NCBI GenBank assembly: GCA_041392305.1
Contig: JAWKMJ010000012.1
Coordinates: forward strand, 59,026-123,025
DNA length: 64,000 nt
Reading direction: 5' to 3'
Origin: JAGQYP01 sp041392305
GTDB taxonomy: Bacteria > Bacteroidota > Bacteroidia > Flavobacteriales_D > Crocinitomicaceae
Shown here one piece after another: positions 16,673 through 25,975 of this stretch. The translations under genes were made by a program, and so were the position numbers. Under the pieces are notes generated by a model that had not been told where the DNA came from, did no database searches, and saw only the letters and a program-made list of their open reading frames with translations. Every line of letters begins with the position of its first letter. Within the stretch, counting starts at the first letter, position 1.

Positions 16673-18790
16673 TTATTCTTCCAAACTCACATTATAGTCG
16701 GTTCCCAAAACGAGTTTGCCTTCTTTCACTTCTCCGGAACCCGGTATCTGAAATCCCTTTATTTTGCCTGTTTTCTTTTTGCTGATCAAGTCGGTAATTT
16801 GTTTTTCACTCAACTTCTTCCCCATAATTTCAAAAGGCAATACAAAATTACATCCCTCCTTAAATCTAGAGCATCCATAAGCATTTTTTCCCTTTAGCAG
16901 GTCTCCTTCTTGGCATTTCGGACATTTTAGTTCATCGATGTCCACTTTTTCTTTAGGCTTTTTAGGTGCAGCTTTTTTTTCAGGAGCAAGTTCAATTTTT
17001 TTGTTGAGGTCGAATCGAACTTCCTTGCAAAGACTGTCGACCATTTCGATTAACTCTTTTTTGAATACTTCAACTTCATATTCTCCTTGCTCCATTTTTC
17101 GAAGCTTCTGTTCCCATTGTCCTGTCAATTCAGCCGATTTCAGCAATTCATTTTGAATCGTATCAATTAACTGAACCCCGGTAATGGTGGCATGGATATT
17201 CTTCCTTTTTTTCTCAATATATCTTCTCCTGAAAAGCGTTTCAATGATGTTTGCCCGTGTAGATGGTCGGCCAATTCCATTGTCTTTCATGAGTTCACGC
17301 AACTCCTCGTCATCCACTTGTTTTCCTGCGGTTTCCATTGCTCTCAACAAAGTAGCTTCTGTATAGTATTTGGGAGGTTGGGTTTGCTTTTGGATGGGGT
17401 AGGGTTCGTGTGGACCTTTTTCACCCTTTTCAAAATTTGGTAAAACGGACTCTTGTTCATTTGAATCTCCCGATTCAGATCCGTCTACAGAATCATCTTG
17501 ACTTTCGGCTCCATAAACTACACGCCAACCTGGTTCCAATATTTGCTTTCCTGATGTTTTGAATTCTGTTTCGCCGGCCTGACCTTCAACCAAGGTATTG
17601 GAAATGATACAGTCGTCGTAAAAAACAGAGATAAACCTTTTAGTTACCACATCATAAACCTGTTGTTCTTGAGGTGTGATGCCACTAGGAACAATACCTG
17701 TTGGAATGATGGCGTGGTGATCCGTAATTTTCGCGTTATCAAATACTTTTTTTGATTTTCTGTAGGGCTTTCCTTTTAAGGGTTCCGTCAGTTGAGAATA
17801 GTATTTCAATCCATTCATGATCTGAGGAACTTTCGGATAGATGTCGTCCGAAAGATAAGTTGTATCTACTCTAGGATAAGTGACAACTTTCTTTTCGTAT
17901 AAACTTTGGATTAATTTTAAAGTTTGATCTGCTGAAAACCCAAATTTCTTGTTGCATTCGACCTGTAAGGAAGTCAAATCAAATAATCTTGGAGGTTGTT
18001 CTTTACCTTCTTTGATTTCAAAATTGGTAATTTCGAATTCCTTGTCTTGGATTTCTTGAATTACCGCATCTGCTTTTTCCTGTGAATCAATCCGCCCCAA
18101 AGTACATGAGAATTCGGTTTCTCTGTATTTGGTTTTAATCTCCCAAAAATCTTCTGACTTAAAGTTTTCAATTTCCTTTTGGCGGTTGACAATCATGGCA
18201 AGGGTTGGCGTTTGCACACGACCGATGCTCAATACTTGCTTACCCTGACCATATTTAATGGTAAACAATCTGGTAGCATTGATCCCTAAAAGCCAGTCTC
18301 CAATGGCTCTGGAACTCCCCGCGGCGTATAAATTTTTAAACTCTTTATTGTCTTTTAAATTTTCAAATCCTTCTTTTATGGCTTCTTCGGTCAGAGAGGA
18401 AATCCACAATCTTTTGATAGGTTTTTTGCATTGAGCAAGGTGTAGAACCCACTGCTGGATCAATTCTCCTTCTTGCCCGGCATCCCCGCAATTAATGACT
18501 TCCTCGCAGTCTGTTACTAAATTCTTGATCGTATTGAATTGCTTTTGAACTCCATTGTCTTCGATTACTTTAATTCCAAACTTGGACGGAATCATCGGAA
18601 GCATGTTGAGGTTCCACATTTTCCACATTTCCAAGTAATCTTTCGGTTCTTTCAGCGTGCAGAGGTGACCAAAAGTCCAGGTAACCTGATAGCCGTTTCC
18701 TTCGAAATACCCGTCTTTTCTGGATTTAGCTCCCAGGATATCGGCAATTTCGCGTGCTACACTTGGTTTCTCTGCAATACAAACTTTCAT
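16673..18790 (-). CDS. topB: DNA topoisomerase III
   Basis: A 705-residue type IA topoisomerase. The Toprim domain begins MKVCIAEKPSVAREIADILG and carries the acidic NCGDAGQEGELIQQW. SIGRVQTPTLAMIVNRQKEI is a signature of the TopB branch, and VVTYPRVDTTYLSDD holds the active-site Tyr followed by its Arg. GRPSTRANIIETLFRRRYIE is another conserved block. The C-terminus carries a topoisomerase zinc ribbon, LKCPKCQEGDLLKGKNAYGC...CNF, and a basic tail. It relaxes and decatenates DNA. It is adjacent (no gap) to folA, and the block topB-folA-thyA looks co-transcribed. Confidence 0.95.
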   Translation of the reverse strand: MKVCIAEKPSVAREIADILGAKSRKDGYFEGNGYQVTWTFGHLCTLKEPKDYLEMWKMWNLNMLPMIPSKFGIKVIEDNGVQKQFNTIKNLVTDCEEVINCGDAGQEGELIQQWVLHLAQCKKPIKRLWISSLTEEAIKEGFENLKDNKEFKNLYAAGSSRAIGDWLLGINATRLFTIKYGQGKQVLSIGRVQTPTLAMIVNRQKEIENFKSEDFWEIKTKYRETEFSCTLGRIDSQEKADAVIQEIQDKEFEITNFEIKEGKEQPPRLFDLTSLQVECNKKFGFSADQTLKLIQSLYEKKVVTYPRVDTTYLSDDIYPKVPQIMNGLKYYSQLTEPLKGKPYRKSKKVFDNAKITDHHAIIPTGIVPSGITPQEQQVYDVVTKRFISVFYDDCIISNTLVEGQAGETEFKTSGKQILEPGWRVVYGAESQDDSVDGSESGDSNEQESVLPNFEKGEKGPHEPYPIQKQTQPPKYYTEATLLRAMETAGKQVDDEELRELMKDNGIGRPSTRANIIETLFRRRYIEKKRKNIHATITGVQLIDTIQNELLKSAELTGQWEQKLRKMEQGEYEVEVFKKELIEMVDSLCKEVRFDLNKKIELAPEKKAAPKKPKEKVDIDELKCPKCQEGDLLKGKNAYGCSRFKEGCNFVLPFEIMGKKLSEKQITDLISKKKTGKIKGFQIPGSGEVKEGKLVLGTDYNVSLEE

Positions 18791-19297
18791 TTAGACCTTC
18801 CGCGTATATTTTTTTACGATAAAAGAATAGGGATTTTTCTCGTCAATTTCAGATTCCATGATCACTTCGATGTTCCATTCCGACTCATCAAAATCAGGGA
18901 AATAGGTATCTCCTTCGAATTCGTGATCAATGTGTGTGATGAACATTTCGTCCACCAGCCCATGATCTAAGGCATATTTGTAGATTTGTCCACCACCAAT
19001 CACAAAAACTTTTTGGTCTGTATTTTTGTAATAATCCAAGGCCTCTTCAACCGAACTAAAAACCAAACATTTCTCAGCTTCAAATCCTTCTTTTCGAGTG
19101 ATGATGCAATTTTCTCGATTGGGTAAAGGACGCCATTTTGGTGGAATGGAATCGTAGTTTCTTCTTCCCATGATAATCGGATGCCCCATGGTGGTATCCT
19201 TGAAGAACTGCATGTCACGTGGCAAGTCCCAAATCAGATCATTATTGGCACCGATCACATTATTTTTCGCTTTAGCAACGATTAAAGATCTTATCAT
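18791..19297 (-). CDS. folA: Dihydrofolate reductase
   Basis: 168 residues, typical length. It regenerates tetrahydrofolate with NADPH after thymidylate synthase. Motifs are VIGANNDLIWDLPRDMQFFK with the substrate-binding acidic/Trp region, GHPIIMGRRNYDSIP, NRENCIITR, and VFVIGGGQIYKYAL for NADPH binding. It begins 12 bases after the thyA stop and its own stop abuts the topB start codon. Coupling with thyA is functional: thyA produces the dihydrofolate that FolA reduces. Confidence 0.96.
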   Translation of the reverse strand: MIRSLIVAKAKNNVIGANNDLIWDLPRDMQFFKDTTMGHPIIMGRRNYDSIPPKWRPLPNRENCIITRKEGFEAEKCLVFSSVEEALDYYKNTDQKVFVIGGGQIYKYALDHGLVDEMFITHIDHEFEGDTYFPDFDESEWNIEVIMESEIDEKNPYSFIVKKYTRKV

Positions 19298-19309
19298 TTT
19301 CGAATCAAA

Positions 19310-20104
19310 TTATACAGAAACTTCTGCTTTGATGTGTGGATGTGGATCGTAATCAACCAATTCAAAATCTTCAAACTTGAAAGCAAAAAGATCTTTAACA
19401 TTTGGATTGATTTTCATTTTTGGCAATTTCCTTGGTTCTCGGGTCAATTGCAATTGCGCTTGCTCAATATGATTGTTGTACAAATGCACATCTCCAAAAG
19501 AGTGAATGAATTCTCCTGGTTCCAAATCACATACCTGAGCCATCATCAAGGTCAACAAAGCATAAGAAGCAATATTGAAAGGCACACCTAAAAAGGTATC
19601 TGCAGATCTCTGATACAACTGACAAGATAATTTCCCATCTGCCACATAAAACTGGAACATGGTATGGCAAGGAGGTAAAGCCATTTCGTCTACAAAACTT
19701 GGATTCCAAGCCGAAACAATATGTCTTCTCGAGTTAGGATTATTCTTGATACTATCCAGTACTTTTTGAATTTGATCCGTTGAACTACCATCTGGATTAG
19801 GCCAAGATCTCCATTGGTATCCGTACACTGGACCCAAATCACCATTTTCATCTGCCCATTCGTCCCAAATACGCACGCCATTATCCTTCAAATATTTGAT
19901 ATTGGTGTCGCCTTGTAAAAACCACAACAATTCATGAATAATGGATCTTAGGTGTAGTTTTTTAGTGGTCAAAACAGGAAAACCTTCTGAAAGATCAAAA
20001 CGCATTTGATAACCGAAAGTCGAGATGGTTCCCGTTCCCGTTCGATCTCCTTTTTGCGTCCCATTTTCCAGAATATGGTCTAATAAATCCAGATATTGTT
20101 TCAT
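19310..20104 (-). CDS. thyA: Thymidylate synthase
   Basis: 264 residues, the Escherichia coli length. It methylates dUMP to dTMP using methylene-tetrahydrofolate. The catalytic Cys146 is in ALPPCHTMFQFYV, at the same number as in E. coli. Others are GDRTGTGTISTFGYQMRFDL, RRHIVSAWNP, LYQRSADTFLGVPFN and the C-terminal DPHPHIKAEVSV. It is the first gene of the thyA-folA-topB run and has a -7 box just upstream (20124-20131). Confidence 0.97.
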   Translation of the reverse strand: MKQYLDLLDHILENGTQKGDRTGTGTISTFGYQMRFDLSEGFPVLTTKKLHLRSIIHELLWFLQGDTNIKYLKDNGVRIWDEWADENGDLGPVYGYQWRSWPNPDGSSTDQIQKVLDSIKNNPNSRRHIVSAWNPSFVDEMALPPCHTMFQFYVADGKLSCQLYQRSADTFLGVPFNIASYALLTLMMAQVCDLEPGEFIHSFGDVHLYNNHIEQAQLQLTREPRKLPKMKINPNVKDLFAFKFEDFELVDYDPHPHIKAEVSV

Positions 20105-20123
20105 GCTCTCAAAATTTAGTCTA

Positions 20124-20131
20124 CAAAAATA
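20124..20131 (-). promoter_or_regulatory. -7 box for the thyA-folA-topB unit
   Basis: On the minus strand this reads TATTTTTG, an exact TAnnTTTG, 20 bases before the thyA start. That predicts a very short leader. No good TTG lies at the usual spacing. Confidence 0.45.
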
Positions 20132-20242
20132 GCTAGAATTAAAGCCAAACTGACTTTTTAGGTAGTTGGGTTATTCACGATTTTTTAACAGTTTTGGAAT
20201 TGAATAAATTTTGAAAATCGAAGTAAAAAAAGCTATTTGGAA

Positions 20243-20470
20243 TTATTTTTTTAGGTAATTCATGATCTCTTCTTTTGTAAGAGATTGAAATCCACTTGCT
20301 TCCCCTTTCTCTATTCTTAGGCGAATATAATCCACCTGCGCTTGTTGTTTTCTGGCTTGCCGAACCAAGTCATTTATTAATTCACTTTTACTTGAATATT
20401 CCTGGTTTTCGACCTGAGATTTAAGCCATTCATCGTTGGGTTTGGTAAGAGATATGCTTTGTCTTGCCAT
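20243..20470 (-). CDS. Orphan ParD-like antitoxin (ribbon-helix-helix)
   Basis: 75 residues, the family length. The N-terminal MARQSISLTKPNDEWLKSQV gives the ribbon strand and first helix, and SSKSELINDLVRQARKQQA the second helix of a ParD-type ribbon-helix-helix dimer. The tail (EKGEASGFQSLTKEEIMNYL) is the toxin-binding arm of ParD proteins. The expected ParE toxin should follow directly on the minus strand, but only 138 non-coding bases separate the stop from thyA. A dyad at 20488-20507 is its likely operator. Confidence 0.8.
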   Translation of the reverse strand: MARQSISLTKPNDEWLKSQVENQEYSSKSELINDLVRQARKQQAQVDYIRLRIEKGEASGFQSLTKEEIMNYLKK

Positions 20471-20487
20471 AATTCAGAAAATATTAG

Positions 20488-20507
20488 TTGGTGTAAATAT
20501 ACACCAA
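20488..20507 (-). promoter_or_regulatory. Dyad operator of the ParD-like antitoxin
   Basis: TTGGTGTA-AATA-TACACCAA: perfect 8-base arms around a 4-base centre, 18 bases before the antitoxin start. Ribbon-helix-helix antitoxins autoregulate through GTGTA/TACAC-like dyads, so this is the natural binding site. Confidence 0.65.
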
Positions 20508-20529
20508 AAATACATCATTCGCAAAACAA

Positions 20530-21453
20530 TTAAAAAATCGAAGAATGCGTTTTCGTTGTAAAAGCTTCCAAAAACTGCATTCCTTTGAATGAATTTCCTT
20601 TAGGATTCAGTTTTGGGCTCCAAACTGCAATGGCATACTGATTTGGATGTACCGCAATGATACCTCCTCCTACGCCACTTTTTCCGGGCAAACCGACTTT
20701 GAAGGCAAATTCTCCAGATTCATCATAGAATCCACAGGTTTGCATAAGAGCGTTGACCCTTTTACACTGATTAGCCGTAAGCACTTCTTTCTCCTCATTC
20801 AATTTCATTCCATTATTGGCAAGGAATAAATAAAGCTGGGACAATTCTTCACAACTCATTTCAATGGAACACAAGTGAAAATAGAAATCCAGTACTTCAT
20901 TTGGATCATTTTGAATATTTCCAAGGGCTTTAATAAAATTACAAAGTGCCACATTTCTGAAACCAGCTGTTTTTTCTGATTCCGCAATTTTATTGGAATA
21001 ATCGATGGTGAAATTGTTGGCAGCATCTCTCACAAAAGCCAAAAATTCATCCTTAGGATTTTTTAAACTACTGATAAGAAGATCCGAAATCACTAAGGCA
21101 CCCGCATTGATAAATGGGTTTCTTGGGATTCCTTTATCTGCTTCTAGCTGCACTAAAGAATTAAATGGCGTACCCGAAGGCTCCACTCCGATTCTTTCCC
21201 ATATTTTTTCACCTTGCATACGATAAGCCAAACTCAAGGCAAGCACTTTGGCAATACTTTGAATGGAAAATCGCTCTTGAAAATCCCCCACACCAGAATG
21301 AAAATTTTCAATGGTGGAAATATGTATGCCAAATTTATTGGGATCAACATGTGTTAATTCTGGAATGTAAGAAGGTTGTTTGCCAGGGTCATCCAAAGCT
21401 TTAATTTCATGGAACAAACTAAATAGCACTTTTGAAAAATCTATATTGATCAT
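20530..21453 (-). CDS. glsA: Glutaminase A
   Basis: 307 residues, family length. It hydrolyses glutamine to glutamate and ammonia with a serine-beta-lactamase-like fold. The catalytic Ser66-x-x-Lys69 lies in RFSIQSIAKVLALSLAYR. Other family blocks are YIPELTHVDPNKFGI, IPRNPFINAGALVI, NFIKALGNI with YFHLCSIEMSCEEL, and the glycine-rich GLPGKSGVGGGIIAVHP. It ends 59 bases upstream of the ParD gene and starts 9 bases after the stop of the large GAF protein, possibly co-transcribed with it. Confidence 0.95.
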   Translation of the reverse strand: MINIDFSKVLFSLFHEIKALDDPGKQPSYIPELTHVDPNKFGIHISTIENFHSGVGDFQERFSIQSIAKVLALSLAYRMQGEKIWERIGVEPSGTPFNSLVQLEADKGIPRNPFINAGALVISDLLISSLKNPKDEFLAFVRDAANNFTIDYSNKIAESEKTAGFRNVALCNFIKALGNIQNDPNEVLDFYFHLCSIEMSCEELSQLYLFLANNGMKLNEEKEVLTANQCKRVNALMQTCGFYDESGEFAFKVGLPGKSGVGGGIIAVHPNQYAIAVWSPKLNPKGNSFKGMQFLEAFTTKTHSSIF

Positions 21454-21462
21454 GATACTGAT

Positions 21463-24400
21463 TTAAACTTCAATACCTATCAAACAAACATCATCCACTT
21501 GTTCGAAATCTCCTTTCCAGGATTCAAATGTATTGTCGAAGTGTTTGAGTTGGTCTTTCATCTCAATATTTTGCAGGTCAAAAATGAGGTTTTTCAGATT
21601 GGAATATTTGAATTTTTTTCCTCCTTTTTTTCTAGTATGTATATCTTTTCCTCCAAATTGGTCTGCAAATCCATCCGTAAACAAATAGATACGGTCGTTA
21701 GGCTTGATCTCTATAATATGATTTGTAAATGGCTGGAATTCTTCATATTGACCTACAGGCTGTTTGTCCGGTTTAATCTCAATAATTTGCGTAGTCTTGT
21801 TTTCGGTAGTTTCATAGGGCAGGGGAGTACCATCTTTTTCCCGAAGAATCCAAAGAGGATTATTTGCTCCAGCATATTCCATCTGATTGTTGTCAAAATC
21901 GATGCAACACAATGCCATATCCATACCATCTTTGGTGCTACTACCTGTATTTGCAAACGTGTCTGTCACGATCTCTTTAAGTTTATCTAAAATTGCAGCC
22001 GGTTTTCTCAATCCAAATTCATTGATACATCGATTTAATCCATTGGCTCCAACCAAGCTCACCAAAGCTCCAGGTACACCGTGTCCCGTACAATCTACTA
22101 CAGTGAAAAATACTTTATTATCAATTTTTTCCAGCCAATAAAAATCACCTGAAACAATGTCTCTCGGTTTGAAAAGTACGAAGCTGTCCTTGAAAGTATT
22201 CTGAAAATCTCCCAAAGAAGGCAAGATTACAGACTGAATTCGCTGAGCATACCGAATACTATCCGTGATGTCCTTGTTTTTTTCTTCGATAATCTCTTTT
22301 TGTTGTACTACTTCCAATGTTCTTTCCTTAACAGTGTCTTCCAGATTTTCTAAAATATTGGCATTCTCAATTGCGATAGCCAAATAGGCTCCCAAGGATC
22401 TTAAGATATCCAAATGGTATTCAGAATAAGCATTTTTTTGGAAGGCTTGTGCAGAAATCACCCCAATGATTTTGTCCTTGACAACAAGAGGACAGAAAAT
22501 CAGAGATTCAGGTAAATCACCGTGTACAACAACAATATTTTTAGTGTATTTTTTATATTCTTTTTGATGATCATTGATAAAGATTTCCTGATTATTTCGA
22601 ACCACCCAAACTGAATAATTGTCAATATCATCCAACGAGACTCGTACTTTAGGCATTCGCTGCCCTTTCTCCATAGTGTAAGTATATTCGATTTCATTGG
22701 TTTTATAGTCGCACACACGAATACTGAACATTTCTGCCTTCATTAGTTTGTTAACCTGTGCTTCGACATTTTCGAAAATACCTTCCAAATCATGAGATGC
22801 AATTACTTCCTGCCCGATTTGACTAAGCAGTCTTGTATTCTCATAAGTTTTTTCAATTTCCTCCTTTTGTGCAACTACCTCAGCCGTTCTTTCTTCAATT
22901 TTTTGCTCCATTTCCGCGTACAATCCTGCATTCTCAATGGCTGTTGCTGCATAAAGAGCCAGGTTCCGAACTAGATTAATATGATAATCTGTATACGCAT
23001 TGGATTCAAAACTTTGAACTGAGATCGTTCCGATGGTTTTTCCTTTAGTAATCAAAGGGATATAAATAATTGATTCCGGACGTTCTCCAGCTTTTACTGA
23101 AGTTTTATCACCAATCTTTATATAATTTTCTATATCCTTGAAGTAGTCCAAAATTACAATTTCTTTGCTGTTTTTGATACACCAAGTTGTGAGTGAACCA
23201 TTGTCATTAAGATCGAATTCCAAATCAGGTAATTTTTCTCCCCTTTCATAGGCTCCTTTGAGTTCCAGACAATTTTTAGCTTCATTCACTACTCCAATTC
23301 CAAAAATGGTACAATCCATGACCTGATTGGTCTTTTCATAGATCTTACCAACAATATCTTCAAAAGAGAGAATGGTATTGATTTCCCATCCAATTTCAGA
23401 AAGCATGGCCGCATCTTTGTAGGTTTTTTCAATCTCTTCTTTTTGAGCAACTACTTCGGCAGTTCGCTTTTGAACTGTTTGTTCCAGATTCTCTAGAATA
23501 TTCACATTGTCCAAGGCGATTGCCGTAAATGAAGCCAAGGTCTTGATGATTTCAACGTGCTCTTTTGTAAATGCATTTTTTTGGAAACTCTGCACGGTGA
23601 TTAATCCCACCACTCTATCACCAATGCTCATAGGATGAAAGATGAGAGAATGTGGCATTTCACCAGTAGGTACAATGATTTCTTTGGTGTATTTTTTGTA
23701 TTCTTTTAAATTGTCATTAATGTGAATCACTTGGTTGTTTTTCACACATATCACCGAATAATTGTCTTCATTCTCCATAGAAACGGTAAATGATTCCTCA
23801 TCAATTTGCCCTTTCTCTATCTCAAATTTGTATTCGATTTCATTTGTTTCAGGCTTAAATAATCGTACACCGAAGCAAGCTGCATCCATGAGTTCATCTA
23901 CGGATGCGTGTAATCTTTTAAAGATCGTATCAAAATTAGTAGATGAAGTCAATTGCTGACCTACTTCATTCAGCATGGCAGTAACTTTATAACTCTGCTC
24001 TAAATCCTCCTTTTGTTTGCGGATTTCCTGTGTTCGGTCTTCTACTTTTTGTTCTAATGATTGATATAATAGTGCATTTTCCAGGGCAGATGCCATATAC
24101 ACTGTTAAGTTTCTAAGCATATTTACATGGTGCTCTTCGTACTGATGCTTTTTAAAGCTTTGAACGGTTACTACACCAGAAGATCCGCCTTTGATTTCAA
24201 AAGGAATATAGATGATAGATTGTGTTCCTTTTCCCGCTTTTGGAGCCTGATCTGTTTTAACCCATTTATGATAATCCTCAGAAAAATTATTAGTTACAAT
24301 TTCCAATTTTTTGCGAAAACAGATATTTGCGAGTCGTGGTTCGTCAATGGAAACATCATATACAATTTTCGGAAAGATTTTGCCGTCTTCAATATATCCT

Positions 24401-25659
24401 GGAAATGTTAATTCTTGTTTTGATTCATCGTAAAGTGCCATTCCAAAAGAAGTGGCGTCCATGATTCGACTCAACTTTTCTTGGGCTTTAGCGATGATTT
24501 TTTCGACAGATAAAAGAGCCATCAAACTCTGCCCAATTTCCCCTAATTTCACTAAATCATCAGAGTATTTTTTTAACTGATCATTTTGTCTTTGAAGCAA
24601 TAATTTTTCACTTCTTTCTTGTTCTACTTTAAAGCGTAACTCCAATCCTTTTGTCTTACGATTAGCATTATCACTTCTGACTTTATCTCGCAGATAATGG
24701 AAGTCTTTAAAGTACTTCAGAGCTTTTTTTGTGTTGCCTTGCTTTTCGTAGAGTTCAGCCAGACTAAATGTAGCTTCTACCTCAATATTTCTCGCTTTGT
24801 ATTTTTTTGCAAGATCAAAGGCACGGTAAAAGTAATCTTCGGCGATTTGATCTTCCTTTTGATCCAGTTTGGCTTTACCAATATTATTTAGGCATTCTGC
24901 AACACCCGAATAAAACTCATCTTCCTCTCTAAGAGTCAAACTCTGTTGAAAATAATCAAGCGCAACATCTGGACGATTTTGAAGTAAATGTACAGTTCCT
25001 AATTTATTTAGACAATGAGCTTTGACATAGCGACTTCCATCATTTTCATCAAGTACTTCCAAGCATAAATCCAGAGCCTTACGAGCATCTTCATATTGCT
25101 GAAGATTGATGTAGGCCTGACCCATTCCGTCCAATACTTTTTGGAGAATGTCAAAAGCTTGCAAATCCTCACATATCTTTTTACTTTTCTTTAGGTAATT
25201 GAGGGATTTTTCATTCTCGTTGATCGCGTAATAAACGCTACCTATACCATTGTAGGCATCTGCCTTTCCTCTTTCAAAATTTCCATTGTGGTAAGATTCC
25301 AAAGACTCCAAATAGTATTGTAAAGCATTGTCGTAATCGGAAATGTAGAAAAAAGAAGTACCAATTGTGTATTTAACTCTTCCAAGAGGAACATAAGTAT
25401 TGATATCTTCGAAAATAAGAACAGCCTCCATACTGTTTTCTAAAGACTCATCGTAATTTCCCAACCAAAGGTTACAAGCACCTATAGTTGCAATTGCTTC
25501 ACCCTTGCCTTTGGAATAATTGAGCTTTTCAGCCATCAAAAGCGCTTCCTTTGCTTTTGTAAGAGCTGTTTTTGGGTGGGATCGATTGATAGCCCAAGCC
25601 TCCTCATTAAGCTGGTCGATACTATTAACAGTAACGATATTTTTTGTCGAGTTACTCAA
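21463..25659 (-). CDS. TPR / four-GAF / PP2C (SpoIIE) phosphatase
   Basis: 1398 residues, no signal peptide or membrane helix. The N-terminal ~340 residues are TPR repeats (AYNGIGSVYYAINENEKSLN, AHCLNKLGTVHLLQNRPDVA). Four GAF domains follow, at roughly 390-560, 600-760, 780-945 and 965-1130, joined by coiled coils with the repeated AEVVAQKEEIEKTY. The C-terminal ~235 residues are a SpoIIE-type phosphatase: PRDIVSGDFYWLE, DCTGHGVPGALVSLVGA, MDMALCCIDF and LFTDGFADQFGG hold the metal acidic residues. It would dephosphorylate a Ser/Thr-phosphoprotein, classically an anti-sigma antagonist, in response to ligands bound by GAF. GAF 1 and 3 resemble each other, as do 2 and 4. Confidence 0.88.
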   Translation of the reverse strand: MSNSTKNIVTVNSIDQLNEEAWAINRSHPKTALTKAKEALLMAEKLNYSKGKGEAIATIGACNLWLGNYDESLENSMEAVLIFEDINTYVPLGRVKYTIGTSFFYISDYDNALQYYLESLESYHNGNFERGKADAYNGIGSVYYAINENEKSLNYLKKSKKICEDLQAFDILQKVLDGMGQAYINLQQYEDARKALDLCLEVLDENDGSRYVKAHCLNKLGTVHLLQNRPDVALDYFQQSLTLREEDEFYSGVAECLNNIGKAKLDQKEDQIAEDYFYRAFDLAKKYKARNIEVEATFSLAELYEKQGNTKKALKYFKDFHYLRDKVRSDNANRKTKGLELRFKVEQERSEKLLLQRQNDQLKKYSDDLVKLGEIGQSLMALLSVEKIIAKAQEKLSRIMDATSFGMALYDESKQELTFPGYIEDGKIFPKIVYDVSIDEPRLANICFRKKLEIVTNNFSEDYHKWVKTDQAPKAGKGTQSIIYIPFEIKGGSSGVVTVQSFKKHQYEEHHVNMLRNLTVYMASALENALLYQSLEQKVEDRTQEIRKQKEDLEQSYKVTAMLNEVGQQLTSSTNFDTIFKRLHASVDELMDAACFGVRLFKPETNEIEYKFEIEKGQIDEESFTVSMENEDNYSVICVKNNQVIHINDNLKEYKKYTKEIIVPTGEMPHSLIFHPMSIGDRVVGLITVQSFQKNAFTKEHVEIIKTLASFTAIALDNVNILENLEQTVQKRTAEVVAQKEEIEKTYKDAAMLSEIGWEINTILSFEDIVGKIYEKTNQVMDCTIFGIGVVNEAKNCLELKGAYERGEKLPDLEFDLNDNGSLTTWCIKNSKEIVILDYFKDIENYIKIGDKTSVKAGERPESIIYIPLITKGKTIGTISVQSFESNAYTDYHINLVRNLALYAATAIENAGLYAEMEQKIEERTAEVVAQKEEIEKTYENTRLLSQIGQEVIASHDLEGIFENVEAQVNKLMKAEMFSIRVCDYKTNEIEYTYTMEKGQRMPKVRVSLDDIDNYSVWVVRNNQEIFINDHQKEYKKYTKNIVVVHGDLPESLIFCPLVVKDKIIGVISAQAFQKNAYSEYHLDILRSLGAYLAIAIENANILENLEDTVKERTLEVVQQKEIIEEKNKDITDSIRYAQRIQSVILPSLGDFQNTFKDSFVLFKPRDIVSGDFYWLEKIDNKVFFTVVDCTGHGVPGALVSLVGANGLNRCINEFGLRKPAAILDKLKEIVTDTFANTGSSTKDGMDMALCCIDFDNNQMEYAGANNPLWILREKDGTPLPYETTENKTTQIIEIKPDKQPVGQYEEFQPFTNHIIEIKPNDRIYLFTDGFADQFGGKDIHTRKKGGKKFKYSNLKNLIFDLQNIEMKDQLKHFDNTFESWKGDFEQVDDVCLIGIEV

Positions 25660-25760
25660 GTAAGATGATTGATGAATGTGAAAATAGTAAAAAAAAGGTT
25701 TACATAGGAAATTGGTAGGGATTTATGTTGCTAGTTTTCAGTATGGAGGACTAGAGGAGT

Positions 25761-25850
25761 TAAAAATGAAAAATAAAAAATGAAAAGTGAAAAGTGAAAA
25801 ATGAAAAGCCTGTCCTGAGCTTGTCGAAGGGTGAAAAATGAAAAATTGAA
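25761..25850. repeat. Tandem GAAAART tract with an embedded common intergenic word
   Basis: The 316-base gap 25660-25975 has no credible gene. Here it carries runs of GAAAAGT/GAAAAAT heptamers on both sides of CCTGTCCTGAGCTTGTCGAA (25809-25828). That word recurs, as I recall, in intergenic DNA of many bacterial genomes. The rest of the gap (25880-25975) has loose CCAAAAATC repeats. The reading frame through it is low-complexity and rejected as coding. Confidence 0.6.
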
Positions 25851-25975
25851 TTGTTTCTTTAGTCTTAATTGTGTTCTGAAAAAGTGAAAACCTATATTAC
25901 TACTCCACCAACTAAAAACTCCAACTATCCAAAAATCGAAAAGTCGAACTGTCCAAAAATCCAAAATTCAAACAA

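Noticed and set aside
25731..25964. 77-residue minus-strand frame in the repeat-rich gap
   Set aside because: Low-complexity Phe/Ser/Ile runs from GAAAART repeats and the common intergenic word; no start context.
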